This document shows, one piece after another, positions 35,253 to 43,716 of a stretch of DNA of 64,000 nucleotides. Both the position numbers and the translations under genes were made by a program. The DNA is from Rhizobium sp. Q54 (lineage in GTDB: Bacteria > Pseudomonadota > Alphaproteobacteria > UBA2966 > CAIVPW01): assembly GCA_945947575.1 (NCBI GenBank), contig CAMEYM010000003.1, positions 1 to 64,000 of the forward strand. The letters run 5' to 3'. The notes beneath the pieces are model-generated. The model was not told where the DNA came from. It was given only the letters and a program-made list of their open reading frames with translations, and made no database searches. Numbering within the stretch: the stretch's first letter is position 1; every line of letters starts with the position of its first letter.

Positions 35253-36374
35253 ATGAGCGGCGAGCGCGGTTCCGAGCGCATCCATTCCGTGGATGCGCTG
35301 CGCACTTTCCTGATGTTCGCAGGCATTTTTGTTCACGCCGGGACCGTTGCGGTCCCGGTGCTGCACGGCATCATCTACACCTCCTCTTTGTTCCGCATGG
35401 AGGGCTTGTTCCTCCTGTCCGGATTCTTCGCCGCCATGTCGCTGGCGCGCACCCCCGCGCACGAGTTCATCGCCAAGCGCATGCCGGGCATGCTCGTGCC
35501 GCTGTTGGTGGTGCTGCCCCTCAACTTCGTCGTGCTGTGGCTGGTCGGCGCCTACGCCGAGGCGCGCACCGCGGCGTTCCCCGATGTCGATCTTGGGCCG
35601 CTGCCGCACGCGTGGCACCTGCACCTGTGGTTCCTCATCGTCCTCGCGGGGTTTGCGGCATCAGCGCCGTACCTCAACCCCCTCGCCGCACGCGCGGCCC
35701 CGTTCCTGGCCCGGGCACGCGTCGCACCGATCACCCTGGCGATCGCCCTGCTCGTGGCGATGGAGGTGTGTGCGCGCGCCTCGGTTGAAGCAATGGCGCT
35801 GGTGTGGCCGGGCGTAGAAGCGGAGTGGCTCATCGTCGCGCAGTTCATCTATCTGCCCTTCTACATGCTCGGCATGCTGGCCTGGCATCATCAGAGCCTG
35901 CGCGACACTCTCATTGCTCCGAGCGGCCGCGCAGCAGCCACCTGGTCGCTGGTGGCGGCCGTGGCCTTCGCCTTGGTAATCAGCGGTTTGCTGCCGGGGC
36001 CGGTGAGGGTCCTCACAGAGAACGTTTTCGGTGTGGCCGTGATCGGCGTCCTCTCGTATGGGTTCAAGATCGTGGTGCGCCGACGCACCCCGTTCCTCGC
36101 CTTCCTGTCGGAGTCGGTCTTCACCGCCTACCTGCTGCACTTTGCCTGCATCTGGGTGGTGCTCGCGGCGCTCGGCGGGGTGTTCGAATCCTACTGGCCG
36201 ATCTACGCAGTTGCCGTGGTCGCGGGTTTCGCCGCGCCGTTGCTGGTCCATGCGTACGGGGTGCGCCGCTCGAACGTGATCGGCTTCCTGTTGAATGGGC
36301 GCCGGCCAAAGGGCGCGGAAGCCCCGCGTTCCTCCGCCCCGGCCGTGCTCGCCTCGCAGACTCCGGCGTCCTAG
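35253..36374 (+). CDS. acyltransferase 3 family membrane protein (OpgC-like), copy 2
   Basis: 373 residues and clearly paralogous to the 33669 gene: SERIHSVDALRTFLMFAGIF then VHAG, FLLSGFFAAMSLARTPA, WHLHLWFLIVLAGF, LLHFACIWVVLAALGGVFES and the closing VIGFLLNGRRPK. The catalytic His is kept. Copies are separated by a small opposite-strand gene, so this is a duplication followed by divergence. Its stop overlaps by 4 nt the stop of the convergent gene at 36371. Confidence 0.85.
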   Translation: MSGERGSERIHSVDALRTFLMFAGIFVHAGTVAVPVLHGIIYTSSLFRMEGLFLLSGFFAAMSLARTPAHEFIAKRMPGMLVPLLVVLPLNFVVLWLVGAYAEARTAAFPDVDLGPLPHAWHLHLWFLIVLAGFAASAPYLNPLAARAAPFLARARVAPITLAIALLVAMEVCARASVEAMALVWPGVEAEWLIVAQFIYLPFYMLGMLAWHHQSLRDTLIAPSGRAAATWSLVAAVAFALVISGLLPGPVRVLTENVFGVAVIGVLSYGFKIVVRRRTPFLAFLSESVFTAYLLHFACIWVVLAALGGVFESYWPIYAVAVVAGFAAPLLVHAYGVRRSNVIGFLLNGRRPKGAEAPRSSAPAVLASQTPAS

Positions 36375-37207
36375 GGATAGACCTCCAGGTAGAAGACCGC
36401 GCCGCGCCCGTGGGCGCCCTCCGTGTGGGGCTCGACCGGGAAGCGGCCGGGTAGGTCGGCGACGAACTGCATCGCGGCGGGTGACAACGGCGAAACCCGC
36501 ATCTCGATGTCATAGCCTTCGAGGTGCAGGTTGACGTCGGCGTCGGAGGTCCAGCGCAGCACGATCGTCTCGCCTTGCTTGACGCGCTGGGTATCGGCGC
36601 CCACCACCCTGCCGTTCTGCACCGCAAGGTCGAAGGTGCGCCGCTCGGCCGGCGGCGGCCGCCGGCGCGGGTCGCCGACGCGCAACACGACGCGCTCGAC
36701 GATGACGCGGCCCTCGCGCGCGTAGGCGCGGTGGTCGATGGTGTTCAGGCCGACCGCAACCTCGTGCAAGCCGGGATCGAGCGGCGGCAGGTAGTGGGTG
36801 CGGCTGCTGAAGTCGGCGAAATACTGCCCGTCCACATAGAGGTAGGCGTGGCCGCGGCCCGGCACGTGGCGCTCCTCGAGCGGGCTCGCGGCAAACGCGA
36901 AGTTGGCGACGTCGAGGGTCAGATCCCAGCCACCGTCCGCCGCCGCCCGCACCGCCAGAGTCGCGCTGGGGGCCTCACCCGCGGGCAGGGCCAGCACCTG
37001 GTTCGGGTCGTTGATGTCGTACAGGGTGGCCAGCGTGTAGCCGTGCACGTGGCGGTGGGCATCGGCGAGCTCGCGCACGCTCGGGCCCGGATCGCGATCC
37101 CCCTCCCCCGCCGTCCACGACTGGACGAGCAACGCGACGCCGACCGCGATGACTGCGGCGCCACCAAGGATCGCCAGCCAGGGAATACCGTTCGCCTCTT
37201 TCGCCAT
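36371..37207 (-). CDS. membrane-anchored protein with cupredoxin-like C-terminal domain
   Basis: 278 residues from ATG 37207 (AGGAG about 10 bases upstream). One N-terminal helix (WLAILGGAAVIAVGVALLVQ, about 10-29) anchors it. The middle is beta-rich with YLPPLDPGLHEVAVGLNTID. The last ~75 residues (VKQGETIVLRWTSDADVNLH, then LEGYDIEMRV and FPVEPHTEG) look like a cupredoxin fold, but copper ligands are incomplete, so metal binding is unproven. No family name. It is transcribed after the 37296 gene but a terminator lies between. Confidence 0.7.
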   Translation of the reverse strand: MAKEANGIPWLAILGGAAVIAVGVALLVQSWTAGEGDRDPGPSVRELADAHRHVHGYTLATLYDINDPNQVLALPAGEAPSATLAVRAAADGGWDLTLDVANFAFAASPLEERHVPGRGHAYLYVDGQYFADFSSRTHYLPPLDPGLHEVAVGLNTIDHRAYAREGRVIVERVVLRVGDPRRRPPPAERRTFDLAVQNGRVVGADTQRVKQGETIVLRWTSDADVNLHLEGYDIEMRVSPLSPAAMQFVADLPGRFPVEPHTEGAHGRGAVFYLEVYP

Positions 37208-37246
37208 AGGGCAGGACTCCTTTGCCCCCAGTGTACCCAAAAACAG

Positions 37247-37271
37247 GCAGGGCGCCCCTGGGGCGCCCTGC
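37247..37271 (-). terminator. intrinsic terminator of the carrier-protein cassette
   Basis: Perfect 12-bp stem GCAGGGCGCCCC / GGGGCGCCCTGC with a single central base, followed on the minus strand by CTGTTTTTGG. It closes the five-gene cassette 37296-43275. Confidence 0.85.
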
Positions 37272-37295
37272 GGATCGCGCTAGAAGCGATGACGG

Positions 37296-38285
37296 TTATT
37301 GCGGAACGAGGTGCGGCGCCAAACCGACGCCACCTACACGCCGCGCGACACGCGGTTCCGCCAGCACACGCGCCGAGCTGGGCGCTGCGTCGCCAAACTC
37401 CGGATAGCGTGCGGCCCAATCGAGCACGTCGTCGCGATGCCAGAGAACGAGCGTCACGCGGGGGCGGAAGACACCGCTCTCGTACAAGCGCTTACGCTCT
37501 GCACTGCCCGTGAGCACACCGCAGTCCGGGGGCGCCTGCTCCATCTCCGCCGTGAACGCGCCGTTGTCGATGAACAGGTCGCGCGCCCAGGCTAGGTGCG
37601 GCGTCACGTCGCGCAAGCACTCGGAATGCAGCCACGACATCCCCTGGATGCCCTTCAGGCGCGGCTGCAGCTCCATCGACCGAGCGATGCGATAGAACGA
37701 CCGGCACGCCTCAGTGCGCAGGACGACGGGCTTGTCGCGCCACGGACTAAGGTGAATCGATGCGACCGGAGCAAAGCCGCCGTAGCGCGAGGTCACCTCG
37801 TGCAGCAGGCGCAGGGCGTGGGCAGGCCGCACCCGCATGCGCAGCAACGGCGCGCGGCCGGCACCGCCGACGACCCAGTTGTGCTGCCCAGCCGGGAAGC
37901 GCTGGAGGGTGACGGCTTGCGCCAGTTCATGGAACTCCCAGCTGCTGCAGTCGAGGGTGCGCGCAAGCGCAGGCAGCCGCGCGAGCACGTTGCAGATGTT
38001 GCGCTTCACGGACACATCGACCGGCAGGCCTTCGACGCGCGAGGCTGCGGCTGGAACGGCCGCCAGTAAGGCGAATCGTGCCATGCTGGCTTCCGGCCAG
38101 GACTTGTCCCGACGCAGCGCCATGGTGCGCAGCCATCGTGCACGGGAGAGAAGCGCGAACCATTGCTCGGCGGAACGGCGCCGGGTGTCCGCATAGGCAG
38201 CGAACTCCGTGGCGACAGCCGCCGCGCAGTCCGCCGACGCGCGGCCAAGATCGGCGCGCAGCGCGTCACGCTCTTCCGCCGTCAT
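37296..38285 (-). CDS. unrecognised 329-residue protein, last gene of the carrier-protein cassette
   Basis: 329 residues from ATG 38285 (a GTG directly before it is also possible). Not recognised. Soluble, Arg- and Ala-rich; the conserved-looking centre is LKGIQGMSWLHSECLRDVTP followed by AWARDLFIDNGAFTAEM, with His/Asp/Glu residues that could form an active or metal site. Other parts: WEFHELAQAVTLQRFPAGQH, LSPWRDKPVVLRTEACRSFY. It overlaps the nadE-like stop, so it is translationally coupled and must act with that pathway; a tailoring or condensing enzyme is a guess. Confidence 0.7.
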   Translation of the reverse strand: MTAEERDALRADLGRASADCAAAVATEFAAYADTRRRSAEQWFALLSRARWLRTMALRRDKSWPEASMARFALLAAVPAAASRVEGLPVDVSVKRNICNVLARLPALARTLDCSSWEFHELAQAVTLQRFPAGQHNWVVGGAGRAPLLRMRVRPAHALRLLHEVTSRYGGFAPVASIHLSPWRDKPVVLRTEACRSFYRIARSMELQPRLKGIQGMSWLHSECLRDVTPHLAWARDLFIDNGAFTAEMEQAPPDCGVLTGSAERKRLYESGVFRPRVTLVLWHRDDVLDWAARYPEFGDAAPSSARVLAEPRVARRVGGVGLAPHLVPQ

Positions 38286-39307
38286 CACGGCGCGTTCCCC
38301 TCGATGCTCCCGGACGTGGCGGCGAGCGGGACACCGATGCGCACGGCATCGCGCGCCAGGCGATGCGCGGCGCGCCGCTTGGACTGGAAGTCGCCGCGCA
38401 AGCGCGCGACGGCGGCTTCGTCGAGCCCCAGCGCGGGCGCCACAGTGGCATCGCTGACACCGCGGTTCATGGCATCCAGCAGGACGTCTGCCTGCGCGTA
38501 GGGCAGCGCGAAATAGAACTCCTCTTGAGTCTGCGGCAGACCATAGGTGTCGGTGCTCGGCGCCTGTGCACGGATCTCCGCCGGCACGCCCAGATGGGCG
38601 GCAAGCTCGTAGACCTGCGTCTTGTAGAGATGCGCGATTGGCTTGAGGTCGGCGAGGCCGTCGCCGCCGCGCACGAAGAATCCGAGTTCGTACTCGAGGC
38701 GGTTGGGGGTGCCGAGCACGGCGTAGTTGAGGCGCTCAGCATGATAGCACTCGATCATCTTACGGACGCGCTGCTTGAAGTTGGTCGCGGCGACGACCTC
38801 CAGATAGAGCTCGTGCGGCATGCGCAGGTCGCTGCGCACGCCCTGGGGCGACTCCGCCACCAGGTGGAAGACCGGCAGGCGGCCATCGACGGCGCGCTGG
38901 GTGACGATCTTGTGGCGCCACCCGGCGCCGTAGGCCGGCAGCACCTTGCGAATGGCGGCGTCGCGGCGGCGGTAGCAGCCCAGCGCCTCGAGGCTCGGGC
39001 CGATCGGCTCGACAAGGAACGACACGCCGATCTGGCGGCACAGGCGCTCGGCGCGACCCATGGCGTCGTCCGATCCCTCCCGCTCCGGCATGAGGATGGC
39101 GAGCACGCGCTCAGCACCGAAAGCGCGCGCCGCCAGGGTCACGCATACGGCGGAATCGATGCCGCCGCTGACGCCGACGACGATGCCGCGCCGGTTCAAT
39201 TCGCGCACGGTGGTCTGGACGAGGAACTGCTCGATGCGCTTGGTCTCTACGGCGTAGTCGATGACGAGAGACGGCGGACGCGCTTGCGACTCGGGGAAGA
39301 TGGACAT
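38285..39307 (-). CDS. NAD synthetase-like (NadE family) amidating enzyme
   Basis: 340 residues from ATG 39307, which has an AAAGGA site; ATG 39322 has none. ATP-pyrophosphatase fold with the P-loop VVGVSGGIDSAVCVTLAARA. NadE features continue: MPEREGSDDAMGRAERLC, VLGTPNRLEYELGFFVRGGDG, DLKPIAHLYKTQVYELA and PSTDTYGLPQTQEEFYFALP. In NadE this activates nicotinate adenine dinucleotide for amidation. Its place among a ligase, a carrier protein and an asparagine synthase suggests a recruited role: adenylating a carboxylate for amide formation. It could still be a plain NAD synthetase. Confidence 0.82.
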   Translation of the reverse strand: MSIFPESQARPPSLVIDYAVETKRIEQFLVQTTVRELNRRGIVVGVSGGIDSAVCVTLAARAFGAERVLAILMPEREGSDDAMGRAERLCRQIGVSFLVEPIGPSLEALGCYRRRDAAIRKVLPAYGAGWRHKIVTQRAVDGRLPVFHLVAESPQGVRSDLRMPHELYLEVVAATNFKQRVRKMIECYHAERLNYAVLGTPNRLEYELGFFVRGGDGLADLKPIAHLYKTQVYELAAHLGVPAEIRAQAPSTDTYGLPQTQEEFYFALPYAQADVLLDAMNRGVSDATVAPALGLDEAAVARLRGDFQSKRRAAHRLARDAVRIGVPLAATSGSIEGNAP

Positions 39308-39336
39308 AGGGGTCCTTTTCATTTTCTTGTTCTTCG

Positions 39337-41358
39337 TTAGGCAGGAACGGAAACGGACATTGGTTGCGTCGGTTGGTCGTCCTCCGCAACGTGCAGGGGC
39401 GAGCGGTCAAGGCGCCGACGTGCGTCACGCACGCGCTCGGCGAAGCCCGAGCCGAATTGCTGCCACAGCGACTGCAGCGTGAGCACGCCGATCAGGCCCA
39501 TTTCCTCGCGCTCGGAGGCGAGTTGTCCGTCGCGAGCGCGCGCCTTGGCGACAAGGCGGGCGGTCGCTGCCGCATCGATCAACCCGCTCTGCAGCAGCGC
39601 CCGTTCCGACAGCAATCCATCGAGTTGGCTGCCGCCTTCTTGCAGCAGCGACGTTGCGATCGGCGCGCGGAAGGGGCGCTTCGGCCGCGCCGCGATCGCC
39701 GCCGGCAGCAGGTCGCGCGCGAGGTGGCGCAGAATGAGCTTGTCGCGCGTGCCCAGCAGCTTGTGGCGTGCCGGTTGCGCCAGGCAGAAATCGACGACGC
39801 CCGGATCGAGGAACGGGTAGCGCACCTCGACGGCATTGCCCATGGCGACGCGATCGCCTTGGCTCGCCAGCAGGTAGGGCGCCATGAAGGTGTTCATCTC
39901 GATGAGCTGGGCGTGCTCGAGAGAGCCGGCCGCGTAGCCGTCGCGGGGCATTGCCGCCCGCAGCTGCCCGACGATGCGCCCCAGGTCGTTGCTGCGCCGC
40001 ACGTCCGGTGCCAGCAGGTGCGTCGCCCAGGCGTTGTTGGCCCAGCGCACCGCGTGCGAATAGAACGGGTCGCTCGTCTCGGTGAGGCCGCGCCGGAAGA
40101 ACGACTGCCACAGCGGCGTGGCGCGAGTGCGCTCGTCGCCGACGTACTCGTGGATGCGTCGCAGCAGCGCCGGGCGCATCGCCGAAGATGGCTGGCGCGC
40201 CCAGAAGCGGCGGATGCGGTCCTCTTTGAAGATCGTGTAGCCGCCGAGGATCTCGTCGGCGCCTTCGCCGGACAGCACCGCCTTGATGCCGGAAGCCCGC
40301 ACCAGGCGCGACAGCAGGAACATTGGCACGGGCGAGGCACGCAGGAGCGGCGCCTCGCAATGCCAGACCACTTCGGTAAGAGCCGCGCGGATGGCGGCGC
40401 CGTCGCAAATGGTCTCGTGATGCGCGCTGCGCAGATGGCGCGCGACGGCGCGCTGCGGATCGGTCTCATCGAAGCGCGCGTCCGGGAAGCGGATACTGAA
40501 CGTCGGCAAGCCGTCGCCGCGCTGTGCGGCGGCCAAGCCGGCCAGCACCGACGAGTCGAGGCCGCCACTGACGTAGACGCCCACCGGCACGTCGGCCTCC
40601 AGGCGCAAGCCGACCGCCTGCTCCAGTCGCGCCCGCAGCGCGGCGCTGGCCTCGGCCATCGTCGTCGCATCGAGCGTGGCGGGAGATGGTTCCCAATAGC
40701 GCTGCTCGGTCCGCCGCAAGCGTGCGTCGAAGCAGATCGCCGTCGCCGGCGGAACCATCTCGACGCCACGGAACACGGTACGCGGCGCCACCACCGACCA
40801 CAGCGCGAAGGCCTCGACGAGAGCGGCGGGATCGAGGACCGGGCGGGTACGTCCACCGGCGAACAGGGCCTTGGCCTCGGACGCGAACGCGACGTGGCGA
40901 TCGGACTGCGCAAACTGCAGCGGCAGGATGCCCATGCGGTCGCGCACAAGCCACAGGCAGCGGCGGCGGCCATCCCACAGGGCGAACGCAAACTGGCCGT
41001 TGAGCATGCGCCAGGCGGCCTCGCCGTAGCGCTCGTAGCAGTGGACGATCACCTCGCCGTCGCCCTGCGTATAGAAGCGATGACCGAGCGCCACGAGCTG
41101 CGCACGCAGCTCGCGGAAGTTGTAGATCTCGCCGTTGAACGACAGCCACAGGGTGCGATCGGCGTTGTGGATCGGCTGGGCGGCACCCGCGAGGTCGACG
41201 AGGCTCAGGCGCGCGTGCGCCAGGCCGAACTGCCCGGAGCGGTAGAAGCCGTGACCGTCCGGCCCGCGATGGCCGAGCATCGCGATCATGTCGCGCAATT
41301 CGCCAAAGGTGGGCGGAGAGGAGGTGGGTCCGGCCAGAATGCCAGCGATGCCGCACAT
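39337..41358 (-). CDS. glutamine-hydrolysing asparagine synthase family amidotransferase
   Basis: 673 residues. Class II glutaminase domain starts with the catalytic Cys2 (MCGIAGILAG), then MLGHRGPDGHGFY and LWLSFNGEIYNFRELRAQL. The synthase domain has the pyrophosphate loop VYVSGGLDSSVLAGLAA and later LSGEGADEILGGY, RYPFLDPGVVDFCL. In a cassette with a carrier protein and AMP ligase, such AsnB homologues usually amidate a pathway intermediate rather than make free asparagine. Starts 10 bases after the ligase stop. Confidence 0.9.
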   Translation of the reverse strand: MCGIAGILAGPTSSPPTFGELRDMIAMLGHRGPDGHGFYRSGQFGLAHARLSLVDLAGAAQPIHNADRTLWLSFNGEIYNFRELRAQLVALGHRFYTQGDGEVIVHCYERYGEAAWRMLNGQFAFALWDGRRRCLWLVRDRMGILPLQFAQSDRHVAFASEAKALFAGGRTRPVLDPAALVEAFALWSVVAPRTVFRGVEMVPPATAICFDARLRRTEQRYWEPSPATLDATTMAEASAALRARLEQAVGLRLEADVPVGVYVSGGLDSSVLAGLAAAQRGDGLPTFSIRFPDARFDETDPQRAVARHLRSAHHETICDGAAIRAALTEVVWHCEAPLLRASPVPMFLLSRLVRASGIKAVLSGEGADEILGGYTIFKEDRIRRFWARQPSSAMRPALLRRIHEYVGDERTRATPLWQSFFRRGLTETSDPFYSHAVRWANNAWATHLLAPDVRRSNDLGRIVGQLRAAMPRDGYAAGSLEHAQLIEMNTFMAPYLLASQGDRVAMGNAVEVRYPFLDPGVVDFCLAQPARHKLLGTRDKLILRHLARDLLPAAIAARPKRPFRAPIATSLLQEGGSQLDGLLSERALLQSGLIDAAATARLVAKARARDGQLASEREEMGLIGVLTLQSLWQQFGSGFAERVRDARRRLDRSPLHVAEDDQPTQPMSVSVPA

Positions 41359-41368
41359 GGCGCCTTCC

Positions 41369-42895
41369 CTACTCGGCCAATGCGCCGGCGCGCAGGACGC
41401 GCTTGGCGACCTTGCCGGATTCGGTCGTCGGTAGCGCCGCGCATACCTCGACCAGGCACGGCATCAGCCGCCGCTCCAGTCGCTCGCGGCAATGCCGGCG
41501 GATCTGCTCGGCGGTGAGCTCGGCGCCTTCGTGGGCGACGACCATCACCTTGATGACGTGGCCGTCGTCCGGATCGGGCAGGCCGATCACGGCCGCCTCG
41601 CGCACCGCGTCGAGCTCGAACAGCACGTTCTCGATCTCGCGCGGATAGACCTTCTCGCCCTTCACCTTGAACATATCGTCCTTGCGGCCGACGAAGTGCA
41701 GGTCGTCATCCTCGTCCATGCGGAACAAGTCGCCGGTGAACAGGCGCTTGTCGCCCGTAGGCCCGTCGCGCAATACGTGCGCCGTCTCGGCGGGCCGGCG
41801 CCAATAGCCGCGCATGACGCCCGATCCACGCACTACCAACTCTCCGACGCCACCGCGCGGCACCTCCTGGCCGGCGTCGTCAACGACGGTCGCCTCCAGG
41901 TTCGGGATGGCGTGGCCGACCGACCCCGGCTTGGCATCGGCCTTGGCCGGATCGAGGTATGAGACGCGCGTGCACTCGGTGAGGCCGTACATCGACACGA
42001 AGCGCGCTTGGGGCAGGATCGAACGCAATTCCTGCAGATGTGCGGGCGAGAGCGCAGCGCCGGCGTTGGTGACATAGCGCAGCGCCGACAGATCGACCTT
42101 GCCCTCGCGTGCCAGGCGCAAGGTGGTGGACAGCATGGCGGGAACGGCCGGGAACCCCGTCGCACGCAGCGCCGCAGCGCGCTGCAGAACTTCGAACGGA
42201 TAGGTGAAGGAGCGCTCGAGCGCGACCGCGTAGCCGGCCTGGGTCGCAGTGATGACCTGGAACAGCCCATAGCTGAACGACAAGGGCAGCGCGCTGAGGA
42301 CGATGTCGGTCGGCTGGTTGTCGAGGTAGGTGGCGATCGACCAGGCGTTGTTGCGCACGTTGTGATGCGTCAGCATCACGCCCTTCGGCTCGCCGGTGGA
42401 CCCGGACGTGTAGAGGATCAGGCACAGGTCTTGATCGATGCTCGCGGAGACCGGCGCGCCCTCGCCCGCCGTCAGCAATCCCCGCAGGCCGTCACCCTGA
42501 GCTGTCTCGCCCACCCACAAGACGTTGCAGGCAGATGCGGCCTGGGCGGTCGCCAGCGAAACCCGCGCCCGCGCGGCCGACGCCGCGACCAGACAAGCAG
42601 GCTCGCAGTCGCAGAGTACGAAGGCCAAGCGGTCGGTGCTGATTCCCGCCGAGAGCGGCACGAACACCCCGCCCGCCTTGGCGGTCGCCCAGAGCGCGAC
42701 CACGTACTCGGCGCACGTCTCCAGGAGGCAGGCGACGCGGTCGCCGCGCCGCAGCCCGGAGGCCCGCAACGTGCGCGCCAGTCCGTCGCTTTGTTGCGCG
42801 ATTTCTGAAAACGTGTGGGCGCGCTCGCCGGCCATGAGGTACGGGCGGTCGGCATGCCGCCGCGCGGCGCCGTCGAGGAGATCAGCCAACAGCAT
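41369..42895 (-). CDS. AMP-forming acyl-CoA synthetase / carrier-protein ligase
   Basis: 508 residues, ANL superfamily. Core motifs in order: LILYTSGSTGEPKGVMLTHH (A3), LPLSFSYGLFQV, SMYGLTECTRVSYLDP (A5), FTGDLFRMDEDDDLHFVGRK (A7-A8), then VKGEKVYPREIE and the catalytic-Lys region TTESGKVAKRVL (A10). It activates a carboxylic acid as acyl-AMP and transfers it to CoA or to the pantetheine of the adjacent carrier protein. It begins 14 bases after the carrier-protein gene; substrate not predictable here. Confidence 0.9.
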   Translation of the reverse strand: MLLADLLDGAARRHADRPYLMAGERAHTFSEIAQQSDGLARTLRASGLRRGDRVACLLETCAEYVVALWATAKAGGVFVPLSAGISTDRLAFVLCDCEPACLVAASAARARVSLATAQAASACNVLWVGETAQGDGLRGLLTAGEGAPVSASIDQDLCLILYTSGSTGEPKGVMLTHHNVRNNAWSIATYLDNQPTDIVLSALPLSFSYGLFQVITATQAGYAVALERSFTYPFEVLQRAAALRATGFPAVPAMLSTTLRLAREGKVDLSALRYVTNAGAALSPAHLQELRSILPQARFVSMYGLTECTRVSYLDPAKADAKPGSVGHAIPNLEATVVDDAGQEVPRGGVGELVVRGSGVMRGYWRRPAETAHVLRDGPTGDKRLFTGDLFRMDEDDDLHFVGRKDDMFKVKGEKVYPREIENVLFELDAVREAAVIGLPDPDDGHVIKVMVVAHEGAELTAEQIRRHCRERLERRLMPCLVEVCAALPTTESGKVAKRVLRAGALAE

Positions 42896-42909
42896 CGACG
42901 AATCCGCGA

Positions 42910-43275
42910 TCAGCGCGCCGTCGCGCCTCTTGCTTGCAGTGACCGCCCGACGAACGCGCAGATGCGATCGACCGAGTCGAGGTTGTCCGCAACGATGTCG
43001 GAGTCGGAAATGGTCAGTCCGAACTGCGCCTCGAGGAACGCGATGAGTTCCATGGTGCCGGTCGAGTCGAGAATGCCCGCATTCAACAACGACGCGGCGT
43101 CGTCGAGTTCCGTGGTGGTCCGCAGCAGAATCTCATCGAGGATGTAGCCCCGAACCTTGGCGCGGATGCGCGCCGCATCGGCCAGGGTGGCGTCCGGGCG
43201 CGGCAAGGTAACGACGTCGACCGACGACGTCGTGTCGCGATCAACGGTGGCGATGGATTTCGTGGACGTGAGCAT
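42910..43275 (-). CDS. acyl carrier protein, first gene of the cassette
   Basis: 121 residues from ATG 43275, with a GGAGG site 8 bases upstream. After a ~35-residue polar leader comes a carrier-protein domain: RAKVRGYILDEILLRTTTEL, LLNAGILDSTGTMELIAFLE with the phosphopantetheine Ser in DST (the usual DSL), and ISDSDIVADNLDSVDRICAF. The Leu-to-Thr change after the Ser is unusual but seen in carrier proteins of dedicated pathways. As first gene it sets the cassette's promoter in 43276-43566, which otherwise shows nothing I can support. Confidence 0.85.
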   Translation of the reverse strand: MLTSTKSIATVDRDTTSSVDVVTLPRPDATLADAARIRAKVRGYILDEILLRTTTELDDAASLLNAGILDSTGTMELIAFLEAQFGLTISDSDIVADNLDSVDRICAFVGRSLQARGATAR

Positions 43276-43566
43276 TCGGTAGGCCTCCTGCCCTTGCCAA
43301 CCCTCTGCAAAGGCACAGCCAGTGTTCCCCAACCGCGCAGGGCCCACGAGCGCCAGAAGGCGCTACCGCCAACGGCTACGAAGGTTGGCCCGCCTGACGC
43401 CGGGCTCGGGTCATCGCCCGCCCACGTCTAGGGTAGGACCTCTATGGCGTTCCGGCCCTCACCCGGAACTGCGGGGGCGGAGCGGCGAGTCGAGAATGGT
43501 TGCTAGGTCGGCGTCGGCGGTCGCGACCGCCAATGACCGCGCGAGCGCGTCGGACCAAAGAAAGAA

Positions 43567-43642
43567 TGGTGCCCGGGGACGGACTTGAACCGCCGACACG
43601 CGGATTTTCAATCCGCTGCTCTACCAACTGAGCTACCCGGGC
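43567..43642 (-). tRNA. tRNA-Phe (GAA)
   Basis: 76 bases on the minus strand with the CCA end encoded. Acceptor arm GCCCGGG/CCCGGGC, D-loop AGCTCAGTTGGTAGAGC, anticodon loop TTGAAAA (anticodon GAA), T-loop GGTTCAAGTCC. It lies downstream of the seven-gene cysteine-cluster array and its outer flank is duplicated at 33209-33257. Confidence 0.98.
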
Positions 43643-43716
43643 AGGAGTCTTCCGGGCTGGCCGGAAGCGCCGCGTTATAGAGGGAATCGCTGGGAGCGGC
43701 AAGTTGGGCGAAGCGC

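Noticed and set aside
39364-41517. 717-codon plus-strand frame opposite the asparagine synthase gene
   Set aside because: Antisense shadow in GC-rich DNA; the minus-strand frame has all AsnB motifs.
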